From CAYOHP01 sp964403795 [NCBI: uncultured bacterium] (GTDB lineage Bacteria; Muiribacteriota; UBA6191; CAZXTJ01): DNA of 13,970 bases. The stretch spans positions 1 to 13,970 of the forward strand of contig CAYOHP010000103.1 of the NCBI GenBank assembly GCA_964403795.1, written 5' to 3'. The position numbers were made by a program, and so were the translations under genes. Each line of letters begins with the position of its first letter. Position 1 is the stretch's first letter. Shown in pieces: positions 7,138-13,217 of this stretch. Below the pieces are notes generated by a model that had not been told where the DNA came from, searched no databases, and saw nothing but the letters and a program-made list of their open reading frames with translations.

Positions 7138-8243
7138 GGTACGAACGCCACCCGGGTCTCGGGGCTGACCGAGACTTCCAGCAGCAGGTAGGGCCCGGCG
7201 CCGCCCATCCCCTCGGTGCGGGGTGCGGGCATCCCGACGGCCGCCGGGTCACCGGCACTCTGGGCCGGATTGCGGAGCCGGACCGCCACCGAACCGTCGG
7301 GCCGCTGGTGGACCCCCAGGACCTGGGGACGTTCCCGGCTGGTGGCCCCGTGGTAGACGGCCACGGCCAACGCCGCTCCAGGAGCCAGCCTCGGGGTGGC
7401 AGGTCGAGGCGCCACCGCCGCGAACAAGCGACCCCATTCCCGGCGCAGCTCCTCGTCGCCGCGCAGCACCTTGCGCTCCGGCTTCCCACCGATCGCCCCG
7501 TGGTCGCCGTGGGCCAGCACCCGGAAGGCGACCGGCGGCCCGAGCTCGGGCTCCTCCGGTCGCAGGACCTCGTAGCGCTCGCGGAAGGCCGCCAGGATCT
7601 CGGGGGGCACCGGCTGGGGCGGGGCCCGGCGGGCCCAGGCTCCCTCCGGGTCGTCGCTCCAGTCGCCCGGTCCGCCCAGCGGACCGACCCGGTGGGCCCG
7701 TCGTCGCGGCGTCCCGTCGGGATCCAGGACCGAGACCGTGGCGAGCATCACCGGCTCTACCACGGGAAGGACCCTGAGGCTCACCCAGCGCCCCTCTTCG
7801 GGCTCGCCCTCCGGCCTCGACCCCGGCTCCCGGCGACGGAACACGACCGAGAGCCGGATCCGACCCGGCAGGACGTCCAACCGGTCCTCCACCACCTCGA
7901 GTTCCGGGGCCTCCGGCCCCATCCATGCGAGCACTGCCGCCCCGGGGGCCTGGGCCAGGCCCTGGTGGAGAGCGCTGCGAAGGGTCGCGGGCAGGACCAG
8001 CCCGGCGATCGCCTCGGCGGGCGAGAGGACCCGGAGGTCGAGGCGGGGCCGGTCCAGGGCGTCCGGGCCGGGAGCCCCGGAGAAGGGGATGAGACCACGG
8101 ACCGGTTCGACCGTGCCTTCGGCCGCCAGCCGAGGCGACCCCCCGACGAGAAGGGCCAGCGCCAATCCCACCGTGGAGGGGTTCAGAGACTGTGGACCTT
8201 TCCCCGGCGTCGGCCCGAGAGCGACCGAGCGCCCCGTCTGCAA
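7134..8243 (-). CDS. Putative exported protein with PrcB-like C-terminal domain
   Basis: Up to 369 residues. A hydrophobic stretch VGLALALLVGG (25-35) followed by SPRLAAEG looks like a signal peptide with cleavage near residue 41. The middle (~60-235) is unassigned. Residues ~238-369 resemble the PrcB C-terminal domain: VLRGDEELRREWGRLF, then a strand LAVAVYHGA, VLGVHQRPDGSVAVRLRN, and a closing strand YLLLEVSVSPETRVAFVP. PrcB-type proteins are associated with surface proteases, but no protease gene is nearby. The start is uncertain: TTG 8243 gives a basic n-region but has no ribosome-binding site and lies inside a large inverted repeat. GTG 8171 begins right at the hydrophobic core, just after the repeat. 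It may be co-transcribed with the histidine kinase upstream. Confidence 0.7.
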   Translation of the reverse strand: MQTGRSVALGPTPGKGPQSLNPSTVGLALALLVGGSPRLAAEGTVEPVRGLIPFSGAPGPDALDRPRLDLRVLSPAEAIAGLVLPATLRSALHQGLAQAPGAAVLAWMGPEAPELEVVEDRLDVLPGRIRLSVVFRRREPGSRPEGEPEEGRWVSLRVLPVVEPVMLATVSVLDPDGTPRRRAHRVGPLGGPGDWSDDPEGAWARRAPPQPVPPEILAAFRERYEVLRPEEPELGPPVAFRVLAHGDHGAIGGKPERKVLRGDEELRREWGRLFAAVAPRPATPRLAPGAALAVAVYHGATSRERPQVLGVHQRPDGSVAVRLRNPAQSAGDPAAVGMPAPRTEGMGGAGPYLLLEVSVSPETRVAFVP

Positions 8244-8348
8244 GGCGATGGACGAAGCGGGCAGCGGATCCTGCCTGCGAGGAGATCGCTGCCGCAGGCG
8301 GGGATGATCGGGCGATCGAAGCCAGCCGGGGAAAGGTTCACAGTCTCT
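8185..8348. repeat. Long-arm inverted repeat (24-bp arms, 116-bp interior)
   Basis: Bases 8185-8208 are the reverse complement of 8325-8348 at 23 of 24 positions; the single mismatch is 8195/8338. The arms begin AGAGACTGTG and end CCCCGGC on the left. The interior holds a second perfect stem, GCCTGCG (8273-8279) with CGCAGGC (8293-8299). The right arm includes the last base of the upstream kinase stop codon, and the left arm ends 14 bases before the alternative GTG start of the PrcB-like gene. No target-site duplication flanks it and no T-run follows. It could be a miniature mobile element or a structured intercistronic RNA. Confidence 0.8.
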
Positions 8349-10294
8349 CAGCCGCGCTCCTTGCCCGGATCGCTTCCCGCCAGGTTGGTGATCAGGACTC
8401 CTCCGCTCTTGGTGCTCGAGATCGAGGGCTCGGCGTCCAGATCCAGCTTCGGCGAGGTCGAGTCCATGGCGGGCAGCGACCCCCGGGTGGCGATCTCGCC
8501 CCAGCTCGAACTCATGTCCCCGGAGATGCTCCCCGACGAGGAGGCGGTAGCCCGGTTCTCGGGCTGCATCACCCCGGCCCCCTGGGCAGGGAGTCGGATC
8601 GTGAAGGTCGTGCCCTTGCCGACCTCGCTCTCGAGCAGGATCGAGCCCGCATGGGCGTCGACGATGTTCTTGCAGATCGCCAGGCCCAGTCCGGTTCCGC
8701 CCTTCTTGCCGCGGGTGAAGAACGGCTGGAAGATCTGTCCGCGGAACTCCTCGGGGATCCCGACCCCGGTGTCGGAGAAGACCGCATCCACGCTCGCCCG
8801 GCCGTCCTGCAGGCGGGGCCCGGGGCGGGCCGAGATCGTCAGGGTCCCTCCCTGGGGCATGGCCTGGGCGGCGTTCAGCATCATGTTGAGGAACACCTGC
8901 TGGATCTGGCGCCGGTCGGCGAAGACCGCGGGCAGGGAGTCGGCGAGCTCCCGGACCACCTTCACGGCACCGACCTTGGAGAGGGTGTGTTCTGCGACCT
9001 TCAAGGTGGCCTCGATGATGGCCGCCACGTCGCAGGCCTCCATGCGCCCTTCGCTCTTGCGGGCCAGGTCGAGCAGGCCGTGGACGATGCCGTTGATCGT
9101 CTCCAGGCTGTCCTGGATCCGCTGCATCTTGTCGAAGAACGGCGAGCCGGCGGGGAACTTGGCGAAGTAGAGCTGCACGTAGCCCGAGATGGCGGTCAGC
9201 GGGCCCCGGATCTCATGGGAGATGCCCGCCGAGAGCTGTCCCATGGCGGCGAGCTTCTCGCCCTGGACCAGCGCCTCCTGCTGCTGCTTCACCTGCGAGA
9301 GCGACTTGCGGAGCTCGTAGATGAGTCGCGAGTTCACGATCGCGATCGACACGGAGTCGGCGAAGGCCTCGAGCAGGCGCAGGTCGTCCTCGTCGAAGCA
9401 GTCGCCGTGCAGGCGGTTGTCGACGTACAGCACCCCGAAGGGCTCGTCCTTGTTCAGGAGCGGGGAGCACATGGCCGAGCGGATGTTGTACATCTGGATC
9501 GAGCCGGACCGCTGGAAGCGCTTGTCGATCAGGGCATCCTGGGTGATGACCGGCTCCCGGCGCTCCAGGCAGTACTCCGAGATCGACTGGGAGATGTGGA
9601 GCAGGCCGGACTCGATCTCCTTGCGGTCGCCCGACTTCTGCACCTTGGGGACCAGACCGTCGCGGGTGCGGAACATGATCGAGACCCGGTCGGCCTTCAA
9701 CACCTCCATGGCCAGCTCCGAGACCCGGGAGAGCAGGCGGTCGAGGTCGGTCTCCGAAGTGACCAGACGGGTCACCTTGTAGAGGATCAGCAGCTTGTCG
9801 AAGTCGGTCCGCTGGGTCTTCACCTGGGCGGCCTGGAGGACCACCGTGGGCTCGCGCAGGGCCCGGACGAAGGCCTGGGCGTTGGAGGACTCGCGATTGC
9901 GGACGACCTCGGGGCCGCCCTCACCCAGGATCGAGGTCGCCGGGACCATCGGGTCGCCCCGGCCCGCCGCCTTGCCGGGGACCTTGGCCGCATCGAACGC
10001 CGGGGTGGCCGCCCCTTCGAGCCGGAAGAGGTACTCGGTGCCGCCGAGCTCGACCTTGTCGCCGTCCTTGAGGGGCTGGTACTCGACCTTGCGCCCGTTC
10101 ACATGGACGCCGTTGGAACTGTTCATGTCGAGCAGGATCCACTCGCCGGGCCCCTGGCGGACGATGTAGCAGTGGCGCCGCGAGAGCAGGTCGTCCTGGA
10201 AGCAGAGGTTGCAGGACCGCTGGTCGCGACCGATCACGGTCACGGCCGGGGAGAGCCGATGACGAGTCTTGCCGTCGTCGAGGAAGGCGTCCAT
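8348..10294 (-). CDS. FHA-GAF sensor histidine kinase
   Basis: 648 residues, cytoplasmic (no membrane helices). Order: FHA domain (~10-92) with GR (22-23), SRRH (38-41) and NSSNG (58-62), the residues that bind phosphothreonine; linker; GAF domain (~176-324); coiled-coil linker rich in Gln (325-347); HisKA with H360 in GISHEIRGPL; HATPase with N474 (LNAAQAM), DTGVGI (508-513), FFTRGK and GGTGLGL (532-538). The residue four after H360 is Gly, not the usual Asn/Thr. A Ser/Gly-rich tail (~575-648) follows the ATPase domain and matches no domain I know. ATG 10294 is chosen because the FHA fold begins just after it; a TTG at 10342 would add 16 residues of poor quality. No response regulator is adjacent, so its phosphotransfer partner is unknown. 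FHA suggests it reads Ser/Thr kinase output. Confidence 0.92.
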   Translation of the reverse strand: MDAFLDDGKTRHRLSPAVTVIGRDQRSCNLCFQDDLLSRRHCYIVRQGPGEWILLDMNSSNGVHVNGRKVEYQPLKDGDKVELGGTEYLFRLEGAATPAFDAAKVPGKAAGRGDPMVPATSILGEGGPEVVRNRESSNAQAFVRALREPTVVLQAAQVKTQRTDFDKLLILYKVTRLVTSETDLDRLLSRVSELAMEVLKADRVSIMFRTRDGLVPKVQKSGDRKEIESGLLHISQSISEYCLERREPVITQDALIDKRFQRSGSIQMYNIRSAMCSPLLNKDEPFGVLYVDNRLHGDCFDEDDLRLLEAFADSVSIAIVNSRLIYELRKSLSQVKQQQEALVQGEKLAAMGQLSAGISHEIRGPLTAISGYVQLYFAKFPAGSPFFDKMQRIQDSLETINGIVHGLLDLARKSEGRMEACDVAAIIEATLKVAEHTLSKVGAVKVVRELADSLPAVFADRRQIQQVFLNMMLNAAQAMPQGGTLTISARPGPRLQDGRASVDAVFSDTGVGIPEEFRGQIFQPFFTRGKKGGTGLGLAICKNIVDAHAGSILLESEVGKGTTFTIRLPAQGAGVMQPENRATASSSGSISGDMSSSWGEIATRGSLPAMDSTSPKLDLDAEPSISSTKSGGVLITNLAGSDPGKERG

Positions 10295-10305
10295 CGGGCC
10301 CGCGG

Positions 10306-10334
10306 AGTGTAGCCACCCCCCAGGGGGGAAGCAA
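10306..10334 (-). promoter_or_regulatory. Candidate promoter of the FHA-GAF kinase with palindromic spacer
   Basis: On the minus strand, TTGCTT (10334-10329) and TACACT (10311-10306) are 17 bp apart. The -35 is weak (3 of 6), the -10 moderate (4 of 6). The spacer contains a perfect palindrome of six C, one T, six G (10328-10316), which could be a regulator site or simply GC-rich chance. Predicted start point ~10299, only a few bases before the ATG, and no Shine-Dalgarno site is present. Confidence 0.35.
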
Positions 10335-10415
10335 CCCGGCAAACCGCGTCAGGACCGTCAAGAACACCGACCCGGACAGAGGTTGCCCTGCGGCGGGGGG
10401 AGACGGAGGAGGAGG

Positions 10416-10841
10416 CTACGGCGAAAGGATGCGGCCGATGGCGGCGGGGATGCGGGTCCCGTAGTGGCCGACCCGGGCGCCCTGCCCGGCGGCGACCCGA
10501 CGGTCCCGGGGGCTGTCGTAGCGCTCCCGGTTCAGGCGGCTGGCACCCATGGCGAGGCCGTCCCGCATCTCGTACCCCACGAATTCGCCGAGCGCCCGGT
10601 CCATCAGGCTGCGGGAGGTGTCCGGCCGGGAGGTCTGGCGGAGGACCGGGGGCGAGCGGCGGTAGCCTCGGTTCAGGGCCGCCTTGGTGGGTCGGTTCAG
10701 GCCCTGGGCGCCCCGCTCGGCCGCGACATGGGCCGCCGACCGGGAGGCGTCGAAGCCATGGTCGGCCAGGCCGCCGGCGTGCATGCCGGTTGCCAGGGTG
10801 GCCAGGGCCAGGAGGGCGAGGCGAAGGGTGGGGGCGGCCAT
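10416..10841 (-). CDS. Small exported protein of unknown function
   Basis: 141 residues. The N-terminus MAAPTLRLALLALATLATGMHA is a classic Sec signal peptide: a basic residue, a ~13-residue hydrophobic core and a probable cleavage after AHA-like MHA at residue 22. The mature part (~119 residues) is basic, with many Arg, Ser and Gly, for example LNRGYRRSPPVLRQT and YDSPRDRRVAAG, and has a short conserved-looking core GEFVGYEMRDGLAMG (~85-99). No cysteine occurs, so it is not a lipoprotein. ATG 10841 has a perfect AGGAGG (10853-10848) six bases upstream, which decides the start. It lies between two histidine kinases with its own promoter. It could be a periplasmic partner or an unrelated exported protein; I recognise no family. 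Confidence 0.82.
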   Translation of the reverse strand: MAAPTLRLALLALATLATGMHAGGLADHGFDASRSAAHVAAERGAQGLNRPTKAALNRGYRRSPPVLRQTSRPDTSRSLMDRALGEFVGYEMRDGLAMGASRLNRERYDSPRDRRVAAGQGARVGHYGTRIPAAIGRILSP

Positions 10842-10862
10842 GGCGGTCCTCCTCGGGGTCGG

Positions 10863-10880
10863 GTCCCGGGCTCCCGGGAC
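10863..10880. repeat. Perfect 8-bp inverted repeat at the predicted transcription start
   Basis: GTCCCGGG-CT-CCCGGGAC (10863-10880) is a perfect palindrome with a two-base centre. It begins right at the predicted start point (~10881) of the exported-protein gene, so it would form either an operator or a hairpin at the very 5' end of the mRNA, about 10 bases before the Shine-Dalgarno site. Confidence 0.6.
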
Positions 10881-10887
10881 TGCCGCC

Positions 10888-10915
10888 ATTCTGGGGAGCC
10901 CACGCCGAACGTCAA
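10888..10915 (-). promoter_or_regulatory. Promoter of the small exported protein gene
   Basis: On the minus strand, TTGACG (10915-10910, 5 of 6) and CAGAAT (10893-10888, 4 of 6) are 16 bp apart. The start point would be near 10881, giving a ~40-base leader that holds the inverted repeat and AGGAGG. The gene is therefore likely transcribed on its own, although read-through from the kinase 95 bp upstream is possible. Confidence 0.5.
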
Positions 10916-10936
10916 GGGGTGCCGGCAGGCCACCCT

Positions 10937-12739
10937 CTAGGCATGCATGGCTCCCCGGTCGACCGGGAGCTGGACCCGGAAGGTGGTTCCCTCCCCCGGC
11001 CGGGAGGTGAAGGTGATCGAGCCCCGGTGGTTCTGGACGATGCTCCGGCAGATCGAGAGCCCCAGGCCCGTCCCGCCCTGCTTGCCCTCGGTGAAGAAGG
11101 GCTGGAAGACCCGCTCCTGGGAGTCGAGCGGGATCCCGACCCCGGTGTCCTCGAACAGGATCACCACCCGTCCGACCCGCGACTCGTCCCCGGGCGCCGG
11201 CTCGGTGAAGGTCCGGATCCCCAGACGCCCACCCTTGGGCATGGCCTGGGCGGCATTGAGCATCAGGTTCAGGAACACCTGCTGGAGCTGTCGGGAGTCG
11301 GCCTGGACCATCGGCAGGCCGGGGGCCAGGTCCAGGCGCACCTCGACGCCCTTGTAGCGGTTCAAGGTGTGCTCGGCCAGGACCAGTGCCTTCTGGATCG
11401 GGTCGTCGATGGGGATCGGCTCGTAGCGGGGCTCGTCCTTGCGGGAGAAGTCGAGCAGGCCGTTCACGATCCGATTGATGTGCATGCAGGCGTCCTCGAT
11501 CACGTCGAGGGGCTTCTTCAGTCGGTCGTCGTCGGAGAAGCGGCGGCGCAGGAGCTGGGCGTACCCGGAGATGGCCGAGAGCGGGGACCGGACCTCGTGG
11601 GCGACCCCGGCCGAGAGCTGGCCCATGGCCGAGAGCTTCTCGCTCTGGATCAGGGCCTCCTGCTGGCGCTGGATCTGCCTCAGGCGGGCCGAGAGCTCCT
11701 CGTGGAGGCCGGCATTCTGGATCGCCACCCCCACCTGGTCGGCCAGGGCCTGGAAGATCCGGAGGTCGGTCTCCCGGAACCCGGCTCCGTCCCGCGTGTT
11801 CAGGGCCTGGAGGCAGCCCCCGGCCTTGCCCCCGATCCGCACCGGGACCGCGAACAGCTCCCGGGTCTGGAATCCGGTGGCCTCGTCGACCCGCTTGGAG
11901 TGGATCCCCACCCCCTCCAGCGAGTTCGCCATGAAGTGGCGGTCGTTCTGGACCACCCACCCGGCCACGCCCTCGTCGGCCCGGAGCCGGATGGCCCGGA
12001 CCTCCTGGTCCTTGCCCCCGATCGCCGAGTCGAACTCGAGCGAGGTCCCGGTGGAGTCGAGGAGCAGGAGGCTGGCTGCCTCGCAGCCCATGAGCTCCTG
12101 GACCGCCCGGATGGCCCGACGCTTGACCTCCCCGGTATCCAGGGTCGAGTTCACCGCCGAGGCCATCTCGACCAGGGCCGAGAGCTGGGCGACCCGCTTC
12201 CCCTGGAGGGCCACGTCCAGGGTCGACCCCAGGCTCCCCACCAGTTGCTCCGCCAGGACCGTGGCCGACTCCAGGTCCCGGGGCGAGAATCCGGCCTCAC
12301 CGGGACGCCGCAGCGCTATCAGGTAGCCCGAGAGGAAGCCCTGGACGACCGGGATCCCGGCCACCGACCCGAAGGAACCCTCGGGACCCAACCCCGAGAG
12401 ATCGACCCCCGACTCGTCGGAATCCCCCAGGGTCACCGGAGCCCCTCGCTCCAGCAGCCAGGCCCCGAACCGGTCCTGGTCCAGGGTATCGGGGGCCGGG
12501 ACCGACCCGGCCAGGGGTCCGCCCCGACGATCGAGGTAGATCGTCCGTTCCTGCCCGGCCACCAGCCGCAGCACCAGACCGTCGGCCTGGAGCAGGGCGA
12601 GCATCGTCTCCAGGAAGCGATCCACCAGGATCTGGCTGGCGGCCAGATTGTCGGAGATCCAGTCGATCTCGGTCACCAGGGCGTCGCGATCGGGCTGCCC
12701 CCGAGAACCCACCGCCACGTCCCGAGACCCTCCCGGCAT
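10937..12739 (-). CDS. GAF-GAF sensor histidine kinase
   Basis: 600 residues, soluble. A divergent GAF-like domain (~24-175) is followed by a clear GAF domain (~186-345, with GVAGWVVQNDR and LFAVPVRIGGKAGGCLQALN). Then come a Gln-rich helix (350-366) and HisKA with H381 in GVAHEVRSPL. The HATPase has N495 in MLNAAQAM, DTGVGI (531-536), FFTEGK and GGTGLGL (555-561). Ser, not Asn/Thr, stands four residues after H381. From the Gln-rich helix onward it is strikingly similar to the kinase at 8348-10294, so the two are paralogues with different sensors. ATG 12739 is preferred because GAGGG lies 5-6 bases upstream. ATG 12760 would add seven residues, lacks such a site, and falls within a candidate extended -10. 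No response regulator is adjacent. Confidence 0.9.
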   Translation of the reverse strand: MPGGSRDVAVGSRGQPDRDALVTEIDWISDNLAASQILVDRFLETMLALLQADGLVLRLVAGQERTIYLDRRGGPLAGSVPAPDTLDQDRFGAWLLERGAPVTLGDSDESGVDLSGLGPEGSFGSVAGIPVVQGFLSGYLIALRRPGEAGFSPRDLESATVLAEQLVGSLGSTLDVALQGKRVAQLSALVEMASAVNSTLDTGEVKRRAIRAVQELMGCEAASLLLLDSTGTSLEFDSAIGGKDQEVRAIRLRADEGVAGWVVQNDRHFMANSLEGVGIHSKRVDEATGFQTRELFAVPVRIGGKAGGCLQALNTRDGAGFRETDLRIFQALADQVGVAIQNAGLHEELSARLRQIQRQQEALIQSEKLSAMGQLSAGVAHEVRSPLSAISGYAQLLRRRFSDDDRLKKPLDVIEDACMHINRIVNGLLDFSRKDEPRYEPIPIDDPIQKALVLAEHTLNRYKGVEVRLDLAPGLPMVQADSRQLQQVFLNLMLNAAQAMPKGGRLGIRTFTEPAPGDESRVGRVVILFEDTGVGIPLDSQERVFQPFFTEGKQGGTGLGLSICRSIVQNHRGSITFTSRPGEGTTFRVQLPVDRGAMHA

Positions 12740-12755
12740 CGTTCCCTCGCTGTCG

Positions 12756-12764
12756 ACCATAGCA
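12756..12764 (-). promoter_or_regulatory. Candidate extended -10 for the GAF-GAF kinase
   Basis: The minus strand reads TG-C-TATGGT over 12764-12756, an extended -10 with 4 of 6 hexamer matches. It would start transcription near 12749 and leave a ~10-base leader with GAGGG before ATG 12739. No -35 is visible. If real, it rules out ATG 12760 as the start. Confidence 0.35.
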
Positions 12765-13186
12765 TGACACGGGGGTCCAGGGGCCGTCGGAGCCGTGGTA
12801 CGCTCGACCGCGGACGGGAGGCCGCCATCCAGCCCGAGGACGTCGTCATCTTCCAGCGCAAGGAGGGGCGGGCCGTGATCCTGGCTCCCTCCGGGGACGT
12901 GGACTCCCGAGTGGCCCCGGTCCTGGAACGGATCGCCCGGGAGCGCCTCCGGGCCAAGGACGTCCTTCTGGCGATCGATCTCTCCCGGGTGGAGATCGTG
13001 ACCAGCCTCGGCCTGGCGGTGCTGCTACGGCTCGACAAGGCCACCGTGGCGGCCGGGGGCCGGATGGTGCTCTTCCAGCCTTCCACCACCGCCCGCGAGA
13101 TCCTGCAGAAGACCCGACTCGACACCGTGCTCACGGTGCGGGACGACTACCCGGAGGCCTATCGTTTCCTCACCGGGATCGACTGA
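12764..13186 (+). CDS. STAS-domain protein (anti-sigma-factor-antagonist-like)
   Basis: At most 140 residues. Residues ~27-138 form a STAS domain: strand VVIFQRKEGRAVILAPSGDVDS, then LLAIDLSRVEIVTSLGLAVLLRL, then GRMVLFQPS and a C-terminal helix. In SpoIIAA-type proteins the loop reads DSSG and the second Ser is phosphorylated; here it reads T80-S81-L82-G83, so that Ser is Leu. ATG 12764 is the only standard start, but it lies 3 bp from the divergent kinase's outer ATG and encodes an Arg-rich, unconserved-looking lead. GGGAGG (12816-12821) stands five bases before an in-frame ATC (12827), which may be the true start. The Ser/Thr kinase follows 31 bp downstream, probably in one operon. Role in partner switching is inferred. 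Confidence 0.82.
   Translation: MTRGSRGRRSRGTLDRGREAAIQPEDVVIFQRKEGRAVILAPSGDVDSRVAPVLERIARERLRAKDVLLAIDLSRVEIVTSLGLAVLLRLDKATVAAGGRMVLFQPSTTAREILQKTRLDTVLTVRDDYPEAYRFLTGID
12796..12804 (+). promoter_or_regulatory. Extended -10 promoter element for the STAS-kinase operon
   Basis: TG-G-TACGCT (hexamer 12799-12804) resembles the element before pepA (TG-A-TACGAT). The start point would be near 12811, just before GGGAGG (12816-12821). Since it lies downstream of ATG 12764, it conflicts with that start and favours a shorter STAS protein. Confidence 0.4.
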
Positions 13187-13217
13187 GGGACACTAGCCGA
13201 ACGAGGAGCCAAGAACG

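Noticed and set aside
4067-7489. 1140-codon open frame on the minus strand
   Set aside because: It lies opposite the nucleotidyltransferase, pepA and TPR genes, which have clear domains. Its translation is His/Leu/Gly/Val-rich with no recognisable motif, a usual antisense shadow in GC-rich DNA.
8185-8348. Inverted repeat as an intrinsic terminator
   Set aside because: The arms are 116 bp apart and no T-run follows on the minus strand.
8192-10312. 706-codon open frame on the plus strand
   Set aside because: Antisense to the FHA-GAF kinase, whose motifs are complete on the minus strand.
10842-11960. Upstream extension of the small exported protein frame
   Set aside because: It overlaps the GAF-GAF kinase in another frame, and ATG 10841 has a perfect Shine-Dalgarno site and signal peptide.
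10790-12763. Upstream extension of the STAS reading frame (798 codons in all)
   Set aside because: This part is antisense to the GAF-GAF kinase and has no domain; only the last ~120-140 codons encode a protein.
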